Assembly (NCBI GenBank): GCA_938042205.1
Contig: CALIRS010000196.1
Span: forward strand, 1 to 16,145
DNA length: 16,145 bases
DNA from: an uncultured bacterium
GTDB taxonomy: Bacteria > Actinomycetota > Aquicultoria > SKW223
Direction: 5' to 3'
The notes beneath the pieces were generated by a model that was not told the origin of the DNA, made no database searches, and saw only the letters and a program-made list of their open reading frames with translations. The position numbers and the translations under genes were made by a program. This document shows positions 6,539 through 13,160 of the stretch, piece by piece (position 1 is the first letter of the stretch; each line of letters begins with the position of its first letter).

Positions 6539-7674
6539 AACTTACCTTCCCCCACATGGGAAACGTAAGCATTTTAATAGAAGACCTCTTTGGAAGGCTT
6601 GAAATTGAATATATTACTCCGCCAAAAACCTCTTTAAGGACAGTACGTCTCGGAGTAAGATATGCCCCTGAACTTGCCTGTTATCCTTTAAAAGTAACGC
6701 TTGGAAACTTTATTGAAGGATTTGAGTCAGGAGCTGATGCTGGGATCATGGTAGGTGGAGTAGGACCATGCCGGTTTGGATATTATGCTGAAACGCAGCG
6801 CCGGATTTTAAACCAGATTGGATATAAAGTACCGATGTTCATTCTGGAGCCCCCATTAGCTCACCCGTTAAAATTTTATCGCACTTTCAAAAAAGTAGCA
6901 CCTAAAAAGACACTTCGAGACCTTTATCGTACAATAAAGGTTTCCTGGAAAAAAGCTCGCTATATTGAAATGATTGAAAAACAAGTACTTCAAAATAGGT
7001 GCTACGAAAAAGTTAAAGGTTCAACTACAAAGGCACGCAAGAAAGCAATAAATCTTCTGGAAAGCGCTTTCCTGGAAAAAGAAATAGAAAATGCTTATCA
7101 GGAAGCTACCGAAATCATTTCTTCAGTGCCTAAAGAAGAATTTGACGCCCCAAAGATAGGCATCGTTGGCGAGTTCTTCGACCTTCTTGAACCTTTTGTT
7201 AATTTCGACTGTGAAGAAACTCTTGGAAATATGGGGTTCTATGTAGAAAAATCAGTTTACCTCACCGACTGGCTGAGCCCGGGAGGAAAGAACTTAATTG
7301 CCGGTCACTCCGCGGATGAAGTAGCTCGAGCTGCTAAACCTTATCTTTCCCACTTTGTGGGTGGTGACGGGCGTCCTACTATCGGACACACAATCCTCTA
7401 CGCAAAGCACAACTTTGATGGTGTTATTCAGCTAATGCCATTCACCTGTATGCCTGAATTGATTGCTAAAAGTATTTTACCTAAAATTTCAAAAGATCTT
7501 GACATCCCAATACTCACCCTTGTTTTCGATGAGCAAACAGGCAAAGCAGGAATCCAGACCAGGCTGGAAGCTTTTGCCGACCTTGTTACTGCGCGTCGAA
7601 AGAAAGGTTTTAAGCCACGTCGAGAGATAATTGACTGGCTTGATAATAAAGATCAAGATTTGGTTGAGGTGTAA
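6535..7674 (+). CDS. Acyl-CoA dehydratase activase-related protein (COG3581)
   Basis: Second member of the unit, 379 aa, with a GTG start overlapping the previous stop by four bases. Conserved cysteines: Cys49 (ELACYPLKV), Cys79 (GVGPCRFGYY), Cys226 (DCEE) and Cys305 (PFTCMPE). The C-terminal FDEQTGKAGIQTRLEAFADL (331-350) parallels the motif of the upstream paralogue. A mid-protein glycine-rich segment (GKNLIAGHSADEVARAAKPY, 251-270) precedes the second Cys-containing domain. The architecture resembles 2-hydroxyglutaryl-CoA dehydratase (HgdB-like) and double-cubane-cluster proteins, in which cysteines hold Fe-S clusters. It probably forms a heterodimer with the preceding product and receives electrons from the ATPase encoded next. 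Substrate unknown. Confidence 0.88.
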   Translation: MKLTFPHMGNVSILIEDLFGRLEIEYITPPKTSLRTVRLGVRYAPELACYPLKVTLGNFIEGFESGADAGIMVGGVGPCRFGYYAETQRRILNQIGYKVPMFILEPPLAHPLKFYRTFKKVAPKKTLRDLYRTIKVSWKKARYIEMIEKQVLQNRCYEKVKGSTTKARKKAINLLESAFLEKEIENAYQEATEIISSVPKEEFDAPKIGIVGEFFDLLEPFVNFDCEETLGNMGFYVEKSVYLTDWLSPGGKNLIAGHSADEVARAAKPYLSHFVGGDGRPTIGHTILYAKHNFDGVIQLMPFTCMPELIAKSILPKISKDLDIPILTLVFDEQTGKAGIQTRLEAFADLVTARRKKGFKPRREIIDWLDNKDQDLVEV

Positions 7675-7676
7675 AA

Positions 7677-8672
7677 ATGAAAGATAACTTTTATCTCGGT
7701 GTAGACGTCGGTTCCGTGAGCACAAACTTAGTATTAATTGATGAAGAAAAGAGAGTGGTTGCCTCTATTTACGAAAGAACCAGAGGAGAACCTATTGCAG
7801 CAGTACAGAGGAGTCTCATCCTACTAAAAGAACAAATGGATCGTCCATTTCGTGTCTCAGGAGTTGGAACAACAGGAAGCGCTCGTACATTAAGCGGCGT
7901 AATTGTTGGCGCCGACGTTGTCAGAAACGAGATTACATCTCATGCGGTAGCCGCCCTTGATCTTGTTCCTGAGGCCCGAACAATAATTGAAATAGGAGGT
8001 CAGGATTCCAAAATTATCATCCTTCGCGAAGGCGTAGTGGTAGACTTTGCTATGAATACCGTGTGTGCGGCAGGAACCGGTTCTTTTCTTGACCACCAGG
8101 CGCAAAGACTTGGAATCCCTATTGAAGAATTTGGCGATATTGCCATGAAAGCAGAAAAGGGAGCGCAAATAGCTGGTCGTTGCACCGTCTTTGCTGAGTC
8201 GGATATGATTCATAAACAGCAGGTCGGCTACCCTTTAGAAGAAATAGTGTATGGTCTCTGTGAAGCGTTGGTCAGAAACTATCTCAATAACTTAGCCAAA
8301 GGTAAAGACATTCTCCCACCCGTTGTTTTCCAGGGTGGAGTAGCTGCAAACAAGGGTATCAGGCGTGCTTTTGAAGAGGCTCTGAAATGCGAGGTTATTG
8401 TACCTGATTACTTTAATGTAATGGGAGCTATTGGCGCTGCAATTCTGGCAAAAGAAAAAACTAAAAGGACCGGAAAAACTAATTTTAAAGGCTTCGAAGC
8501 AGCAGAGATGAATTTTTCCACATCCAGTTTCATCTGCCAGGGATGTTCAAATAACTGCGAGATTGTAAAAATGAAACTTGAAGGGGAAACAGTGGCTCAC
8601 TGGGGCGGTCGCTGTGGCCGCTGGGAAATCGGAGAAGTCGAGCGTATAGCTAAGGAGCAAGTGCTTTCTTGA
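7677..8672 (+). CDS. BadF/HgdC-type CoA-substrate enzyme activase (ASKHA ATPase)
   Basis: A homodimeric ATPase of the BadF/BadG/BcrA/BcrD family that uses ATP hydrolysis to push one low-potential electron from a bridging [4Fe-4S] cluster to its partner. 331 aa. Motifs: phosphate-1 DVGSVSTN (10-17), GGQDSK (107-112), cluster cysteine Cys130 (CAAGTGSF), second cluster cysteine Cys169 (GRCTVFAESD), phosphate-2/adenosine FQGGVAANKG (218-227), and FNVMGAIGAA (246-255). After the core comes a tail with Cys287, Cys290, Cys294 and Cys313 (CQGCSNNC, GGRCGRW), a probable extra metal site as seen in the longer fused versions. The ATG follows GAGGTG with a five-base spacer and is two bases after the previous stop, so it is clearly the same operon. 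The natural electron donor would be ferredoxin or flavodoxin. Confidence 0.93.
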   Translation: MKDNFYLGVDVGSVSTNLVLIDEEKRVVASIYERTRGEPIAAVQRSLILLKEQMDRPFRVSGVGTTGSARTLSGVIVGADVVRNEITSHAVAALDLVPEARTIIEIGGQDSKIIILREGVVVDFAMNTVCAAGTGSFLDHQAQRLGIPIEEFGDIAMKAEKGAQIAGRCTVFAESDMIHKQQVGYPLEEIVYGLCEALVRNYLNNLAKGKDILPPVVFQGGVAANKGIRRAFEEALKCEVIVPDYFNVMGAIGAAILAKEKTKRTGKTNFKGFEAAEMNFSTSSFICQGCSNNCEIVKMKLEGETVAHWGGRCGRWEIGEVERIAKEQVLS

Positions 8673-8673
8673 A

Positions 8674-8826
8674 CTGACAGCTGTCTATTAACTGTAAACT
8701 GTAGCCAATTAAGAGGATTAAGAATCTTCTCTTGTCGAAATGTATAAAGTAACGCAAAAAATGAAAACTTTTTCTTTTTATCATATACCTGAAGTGCTGA
8801 ATTCACAATTCAAGACCTGACCCCAT
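8674..8826 (+). repeat. Interspersed repeat element, copy 1
   Basis: Begins one base after the activase stop. It holds CTGTCTATTAACT (8681-8693), a short AACTGT/AAACTGT tandem, an imperfect hairpin (AAGAGGATT...AATCTTCTCTT) and ends with the 37-base core 8790-8826 (TGAAGTGC..AATTCACAATTCAAGACCTGACCCCAT in pieces). The core recurs inverted at 12832-12868 with 35 of 37 bases identical. No open reading frame is supported inside. Confidence 0.8.
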
Positions 8827-8841
8827 TTATTTGGGAAATGT

Positions 8842-8869
8842 TTGTTATTCTTGGAGATGATGGTATACT
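8842..8869 (+). promoter_or_regulatory. Predicted nfnA promoter with extended -10
   Basis: TTGTTA (8842-8847), 16-base spacer, TATACT (8864-8869) preceded by TGG. It lies downstream of the first in-frame ATG (8838), so a message started here (near 8876) can only use the ATG at 8883, with a very short leader. Confidence 0.5.
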
Positions 8870-8882
8870 TTTTTCGCTTAAA

Positions 8883-9749
8883 ATGAGTAATTTCTTTCAA
8901 ATTATTAAAAAAGAAAAGATCGCGCCAAATGGGTTCCTTTTTCGAATCAAAGCTCCTGAAGTTGCATTACATGCTAAGCCCGGTCAATTCTTCGTTTTAA
9001 GAGTTAATGAACGAGGAGAGCGGATTCCCCTAACACTTGTCAGATGGAATAGAAGATCTGGCACTATTGACTTTGCCTTCCAGGTTATCGGAAAAACGAC
9101 GCACCTGCTATCAAAGCTTAAAGAAGGAGACTTCCTAAAAGACGTGCTTGGTCCCTTAGGTCGTCCCTCTGAAATTAAATACTACGGAACCGTAGCTCTC
9201 CTTGCAGGAGGTTTTGGAGCCGCTGCTATGCTCCCAATTGCCAATGCACTTAAAGAAGCGGGAAACAATCTGGTAACTATTCTTGGAGCCAGAAGCAAAG
9301 ACTATCTTATATTAGAAAAAGAGCTTAGAAGACTTTCTTCAAAAATTTATGTAATGACTGATGATGGTTCATATGGAATAAAAGGTTTTGTCAAGGATGG
9401 ATTGGAAATGGCATCCCGGGAATACGATATTGCACATGCCTATGTTATTGGACCGGCTATAATGATGAAATTTACTGTTGCCGCCTGTCAGGAACTGGGC
9501 ATTCCTAACACAGTGAGCCTAAACCCGATTATGGTGGATGCCACCGGAATGTGTGGCTCATGTAGAGTAAATGTTGGTGGAAAGACATATTTTGCATGTG
9601 TGGACGGGCCTGAATTTGATGGTTCTCAGGTTGACTGGAATCTGCTTCTTAACCGGCTATCAGCTTATTTAAACGAAGAGAAGCATTCCTATGAGCTGTT
9701 TCTGAAAAAGAAAGGAGTCTTACCCCGTGGCAAAGAAAAAAAGGCCTGA
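8883..9749 (+). CDS. nfnA: NfnA-type FAD/NAD(P)-binding subunit with [2Fe-2S] cluster
   Basis: Small subunit of the NfnAB ferredoxin:NAD(P)+ transhydrogenase family, also annotated as sulfide dehydrogenase or dihydroorotate dehydrogenase electron-transfer subunit. 288 aa from ATG 8883. Domains: ferredoxin-reductase FAD domain (IPLTLVRW, about 47-54), NAD(P) domain (LLAGGFGAAAMLPIANAL; IGPAIMM), and a C-terminal [2Fe-2S] segment (DATGMCGSCRV...FACVDGPEFDG). Start: the frame also has an ATG at 8838, but the peptide from 8883 (MSNFFQIIKKEKIAPNG) is the usual family N-terminus, and a promoter-like sequence lies between the two. It overlaps the next gene by 23 bases. Together the pair can couple NADH, NADPH and reduced ferredoxin by flavin-based bifurcation. 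The direction in vivo is unknown. Confidence 0.9.
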   Translation: MSNFFQIIKKEKIAPNGFLFRIKAPEVALHAKPGQFFVLRVNERGERIPLTLVRWNRRSGTIDFAFQVIGKTTHLLSKLKEGDFLKDVLGPLGRPSEIKYYGTVALLAGGFGAAAMLPIANALKEAGNNLVTILGARSKDYLILEKELRRLSSKIYVMTDDGSYGIKGFVKDGLEMASREYDIAHAYVIGPAIMMKFTVAACQELGIPNTVSLNPIMVDATGMCGSCRVNVGGKTYFACVDGPEFDGSQVDWNLLLNRLSAYLNEEKHSYELFLKKKGVLPRGKEKKA

Positions 9750-11154
9750 AAGGCAAAAAGACAAAAGCATTCCTTTCAAGGAGCGAATCTCCACTTTTAA
9801 AGAAGTTCCTCTCGGATTTACCGTTAGACAGGCTCTTCTTGAAGCAGAAAGGTGTCTTGAATGCAAGCGCCCCCGTTGTATTGAGGGTTGCCCGGTATCC
9901 GTTCCCATCAAGGATTTTATTCAGCTCATCAAGAAAAAAGAATACCTTAAAGCAGCTGAGAAAATAAAGGAAAAAAACGCTCTCCCGGCAGTTTGTGGGC
10001 GCGTTTGCCCCCAGGAAGATCAATGCGAAAAAGTCTGTCTTCTTGCAAAAGTTGACAAACCAGTAGCAATTGGAAAACTTGAGCGTTTTGCTGCTGATTA
10101 CGAGGCTAAAAAACTGAAAGAACCGAAAAAACCTGATGTAAAGAAAGTTTCCCCCAGAAGAAATATTAAGATAGCAATAATTGGTTCGGGCCCTGCAGGT
10201 TTAACCTGTGCTGCTGACCTGGCACTAATGGGTTACCGGGTTACTATTTTTGAATCCCTGCATGAGCCGGGAGGAGTTCTCACTTATGGAATACCTGAGT
10301 TCAGGCTCCCAAAAAGAATTGTTAGAAGAGAAGTGAACTATATCAAATCCCTCGGAGTCGAACTCAAGCTAAATCATGCTATTGGAGCTACTCTTCAACT
10401 CGATGAATTATTTGAACGTGGATATGAGGCTATATTTATTGGAGTCGGCGCCGGGCTACCCCAGCTCCTTAACATCCCCGGGGAGAACGCTGTGGGAATT
10501 TATACTGCTAATGAATATTTGACGCGAGTCAATTTGATGAAGGCTTACCTTTTCCCCGGATACGATACCCCCATCAAAATAGGTCAAAATGTAGTTGTTA
10601 TTGGAGGAGGGAACGTTGCTCTCGATGCTGCTCGAACTGCACTGCGTCTTGGAGCAAGGTCCGTTACTATTGCTTATCGGCGTACTGAAAATGAAATGCC
10701 AGCCAGAATTGAAGAAATTGAGCATGCCAGAGAAGAAGGAATCATCTTTAGATTCTTAATTTCACCGGTAGAATTTTTAGCGGATGACAATAATGTACTT
10801 ACAGCTATCAAATTTCAACTAATGGAGCTTTCTGAACCCGATGAAAGTGGTCGCCGAAAGCCGGTTCCTGTGCCAGGGAAATTCGAGACATTGCCAGCAG
10901 ATTTAGCAATTACAGCCATCGGAACTAAAGCAAACCCTCTGATTACGAAAACCATTCCTGGTCTCAAACTAAATTCAAAGGGATACATCGAAGCAGATGA
11001 GTTTGGAAGAACCTCGCGCGAAGGGGTCTTCGCAGGCGGAGACATAGTGACCGGGGCTGCTACCGTAATCTCTGCTATGGGGGCCGGGAAAAACGCAGCT
11101 CAAGCAATCCAAGAATACATTCTTAAAAAATATCAAATAAAACAAAAAATTTGA
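9727..11154 (+). CDS. nfnB: NfnB / GltA-type NADPH oxidoreductase, large subunit
   Basis: Large subunit partner of the preceding gene, homologous to the glutamate synthase small subunit and SudA. 475 aa. N-terminal Fe-S region: Cys43, Cys46, Cys51, Cys55 (CLECKRPRCIEGCP) and Cys90, Cys94, Cys100, Cys104 (CGRVCPQEDQC), enough for two [4Fe-4S] clusters with neighbouring ligands. FAD-binding motif GSGPAG (153-158), PGGVLTYGIPEFRLP (181-195), NADP-binding GGGNVALDAA (293-302), C-terminal FAD motif GGDIVTGAATVISAMGAG. The GTG start at 9727 lies about ten bases after AAAGGAG and inside the end of nfnA, so the two are translationally coupled. No glutamate synthase large subunit gene is near and an nfnA-type gene precedes, which favours Nfn/Sud over GltD. 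It could equally serve as a sulfide/polysulfide oxidoreductase. Confidence 0.93.
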   Translation: MAKKKRPERQKDKSIPFKERISTFKEVPLGFTVRQALLEAERCLECKRPRCIEGCPVSVPIKDFIQLIKKKEYLKAAEKIKEKNALPAVCGRVCPQEDQCEKVCLLAKVDKPVAIGKLERFAADYEAKKLKEPKKPDVKKVSPRRNIKIAIIGSGPAGLTCAADLALMGYRVTIFESLHEPGGVLTYGIPEFRLPKRIVRREVNYIKSLGVELKLNHAIGATLQLDELFERGYEAIFIGVGAGLPQLLNIPGENAVGIYTANEYLTRVNLMKAYLFPGYDTPIKIGQNVVVIGGGNVALDAARTALRLGARSVTIAYRRTENEMPARIEEIEHAREEGIIFRFLISPVEFLADDNNVLTAIKFQLMELSEPDESGRRKPVPVPGKFETLPADLAITAIGTKANPLITKTIPGLKLNSKGYIEADEFGRTSREGVFAGGDIVTGAATVISAMGAGKNAAQAIQEYILKKYQIKQKI

Positions 11155-11211
11155 TTTTTAATTGTTAACCATTAAGATATTCGCATAAACAATATTGCAG
11201 GAGTAAGCCTT

Positions 11212-12204
11212 ATGCTTGTAAGAGTGAGGGTTTTCTTAACTTTAATTTCTCTGGTGCTGGCTTTTTCAATAACACCTGTTCCAGATATCGCTGAGTCGAA
11301 GAGAAGAATTTCTGTAACTCCTGGAACTTTTGAGTTTTCAGTCCCTGCCGGGACTGAGGTAAGCAATTCATTTCTGGTTTCCAATGAAGGAGACGAAAAT
11401 ATATCTCACATTTTTGTTTATGCTACAAATGTCAGGTTAAATCGAAAAGGTGTTGAAAGATATGACTTACCCCGACCTGAAGAACCTCTTTTAAGTTCAC
11501 CCGCATCCTGGATTTATATAAAAGTTCCCGATCCTACAAAAATTATTGGAAATTTTCCTTTTATCGATCTTGTGGCAGGCGATTCAAAACGAGTAGATTT
11601 CATCATCAGAATTCCACCTCAGGCTCCTCCTGGAGATTACAGCACCATCGTATTTTTCGAAGCAAGAGAACTTGACTCCCGAACAAAGTTAGGAACGGTA
11701 GTTGGAGCTCGTGTCGGTTGTAGAATAAAAATTAGAATTCAGGGAGAAATTTTCGAAAACCTGAGCGTTCAAAAAATTCAGGTAAACAGAATGGTTATTG
11801 GAAATAGTGTCCCTTACGAATTCATCCTGGCAAATAATGGGAACATTGATGTACAGGGAAATCTTTTTGTTCGAATTTCTAATCTTAAGGGAAGAGTTCT
11901 TGCAGAACAGAAAATTCAAAAAAACGTTTATATTTATGCGAAATCAAGATTGAATTTTTCAGGAGTAATTAAGAGTGAAAAAATGGGTTTTGGACCACGG
12001 AAAATCGAGGTTCTTTTCAAATACGAAAATGCTCGAGGTCAACCTGAAGTTCTTAAAAAATCAGTTTCCTTTATATCCCTGCCTCTTTATATTTTTTATG
12101 CTGGTCTGGTATTTTTTTCCGTAATTATTCTTTTCGTGTCATTCTCCATAGATACCAGATTGAAGAAAAAAGGAGAAACTTTCAAGCAAGAGGTACGTCA
12201 ATAA
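11212..12204 (+). CDS. Secreted Ig-like surface protein with C-terminal membrane anchor
   Basis: 330 aa, not assignable to a named family with certainty. An N-terminal hydrophobic signal (about 5-24) is followed by two beta-rich Ig-like domains. The first starts ISVTPGTFEFSVPAG and ends in the strand region IIRIPPQAPPGDYSTIVFFE. The second runs about 180-285 with NGNIDVQGNLFVRI. A single C-terminal membrane segment (LPLYIFYAGLVFFSVIILFV) precedes a short basic tail. This layout (signal, two Ig-like modules, C-terminal helix, basic tail) is that of DUF916/WxL-interacting proteins of Gram-positive bacteria; the match is architectural, not motif-perfect. The ATG follows GGAGT with about eight bases. 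It converges on the gene for a small exported beta protein, a likely partner, and ends at a strong hairpin terminator. Confidence 0.75.
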   Translation: MLVRVRVFLTLISLVLAFSITPVPDIAESKRRISVTPGTFEFSVPAGTEVSNSFLVSNEGDENISHIFVYATNVRLNRKGVERYDLPRPEEPLLSSPASWIYIKVPDPTKIIGNFPFIDLVAGDSKRVDFIIRIPPQAPPGDYSTIVFFEARELDSRTKLGTVVGARVGCRIKIRIQGEIFENLSVQKIQVNRMVIGNSVPYEFILANNGNIDVQGNLFVRISNLKGRVLAEQKIQKNVYIYAKSRLNFSGVIKSEKMGFGPRKIEVLFKYENARGQPEVLKKSVSFISLPLYIFYAGLVFFSVIILFVSFSIDTRLKKKGETFKQEVRQ

Positions 12205-12232
12205 AAAAGAGCGGGCTAATGCCCGCTCTTTT
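12205..12232. terminator. Bidirectional Rho-independent terminator
   Basis: Perfect 12-base-pair stem AAAAGAGCGGGC / GCCCGCTCTTTT with loop TAAT, starting at the stop codon of the Ig-like protein gene. A and T runs on both sides make it work for the convergent gene as well. Confidence 0.92.
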
Positions 12233-12257
12233 AACTCCCTAAGGGAAGCCTTTTAGC

Positions 12258-12722
12258 TCATTCCTGAACTGCTGTGTAGGTTATAACCGCTGTATATGTC
12301 GTCTCAGGAGCAACATCCCAGGGAACAGTTAAACGATAATCATACGTGACATTTCTTATCCCTGGATTCATGCTATCCTCAAGTAACACCGGACCATTTG
12401 AAAATGCAACATATGTTCCACCAGATTTCTTGTACTCCATATTGTTCACGCCAAAAGAATTGGAACCGCTGGTAAAATCAGTTGCTGTATAGCTCAAATC
12501 AAACTTCTTATTCGACTTAACCGTTACTGATACTGCTGGTGAGATTTCAACAGGGTTACCAGGATCAATATTTCCGAAATTAACCAGCCCAGTATCTGTC
12601 TCAATTGTTATCTTGGGGTTGGGATTTACCTGAACTGAAACATTGGCATCCACAGCATAAGCCGAATAAATCATCCCGGTGATTAGAACGAGAGCTGCTA
12701 AGATAACTCCTGCTTTCTTCAC
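12258..12722 (-). CDS. Small Sec-exported beta-rich surface protein
   Basis: 154 aa from a GTG at 12722, preceded by GGGAGGT six bases upstream; the frame is open to a TTG at 12743, but that would put the ribosome site inside the gene. A classic Sec signal peptide (MKKAGVILAALVLITGMIYS) has a likely cleavage after AYA (residue 23). The mature protein of about 130 residues is low in charge and rich in Val, Thr, Asn and Ser, with strand patterns such as LVNFGNIDPGNPVEISPAVS, VTVKSNKKFDLSYTATDF and the end TTYTAVITYTAVQE, typical of one extracellular beta-sandwich domain similar in style to WxL or pilin-like coat proteins. There are no cysteines in the mature part. It faces the Ig-like anchored protein gene across a shared terminator and may be its ligand or subunit. 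No family name is assigned. Confidence 0.78.
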   Translation of the reverse strand: MKKAGVILAALVLITGMIYSAYAVDANVSVQVNPNPKITIETDTGLVNFGNIDPGNPVEISPAVSVTVKSNKKFDLSYTATDFTSGSNSFGVNNMEYKKSGGTYVAFSNGPVLLEDSMNPGIRNVTYDYRLTVPWDVAPETTYTAVITYTAVQE

Positions 12723-12831
12723 TACTTTACCTCCCTTCTGCAAATATTGCCATGATTTTAATCGGCGAATATTGTAAAACCTTTATAGATCAAGTGTAAA
12801 TTTTTTTTTAATTTTAATATCACGGAACACT

Positions 12832-12897
12832 ATGGGGTCAGGTCTTGAATTGTGAATTTCGCACTTCAAAGGCTTTTAGCTAATAGTTAATAGCCAG
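12832..12897 (-). repeat. Interspersed repeat element, copy 2 (short form)
   Basis: Core 12832-12868 matches the reverse complement of 8790-8826 in 35 of 37 positions (ATGGGGTCAGGTCTTGAATT then GTGAATT..GCACTTCA). AGTTAATAGCCAG (12885-12897) matches the other end of copy 1 (12 of 13). The stretch between is about 16 bases here against nearly 100 in copy 1. It starts 19 bases after the stop of the last hydrogenase-operon gene, in the same orientation relative to that gene as copy 1 is to the activase gene. Confidence 0.8.
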
Positions 12898-12915
12898 AGC
12901 CAATACTCTATTCTG

Positions 12916-13158
12916 TTAGAGGCATGAGATCCATTTCGTATACCTTTCTTGAACACCAGCCTCTCCCCACATCTTTTTAACCCTTTCATCTTCACAAATA
13001 GCCTTAACCATATTTAAATAATCCTTTGTGTCCATACCAATTATAGGAACTCCTGCCTTTTGCCTGGCAGAAATTAGAATAAGCGCGGTCATGCCAGCTC
13101 CAAAAACCAGCTCAAGATCTTTTTTAACTACATTCTCAAGCGCCTCAAAAGGTTCCAT
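12916..13158 (-). CDS. Small hypothetical protein in the hydrogenase operon
   Basis: 80 aa, unrecognised. The sequence reads as a helical soluble protein: an acidic start (MEPFEALENVVKKDLELVF), a short hydrophobic stretch (GAGMTALILISARQKAG, too short and interrupted for a secure membrane helix), then a charged helical tail ending WISCL. One Cys lies in the middle (AICEDERV) and one near the end. The ATG is two bases before the mvhA stop codon's distal edge (gap of two bases), with GGTGA about ten bases upstream, so it is the last gene of the same operon. Position after the large subunit is where a maturation endopeptidase often sits, but the protein is far too short for one and lacks its fold. 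A hydrogenase-associated accessory or assembly role is inference from position only. Confidence 0.7.
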   Translation of the reverse strand: MEPFEALENVVKKDLELVFGAGMTALILISARQKAGVPIIGMDTKDYLNMVKAICEDERVKKMWGEAGVQERYTKWISCL

Positions 13159-13160
13159 CT

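Noticed and set aside
7890..8213. Long minus-strand frames opposite the activase gene
   Set aside because: They are antisense shadows of a gene with all ASKHA motifs on the plus strand.
12723..12743. TTG start for the small exported protein
   Set aside because: It would place the GGGAGGT ribosome site inside the gene; the GTG at 12722 is correctly spaced and begins a normal signal peptide.
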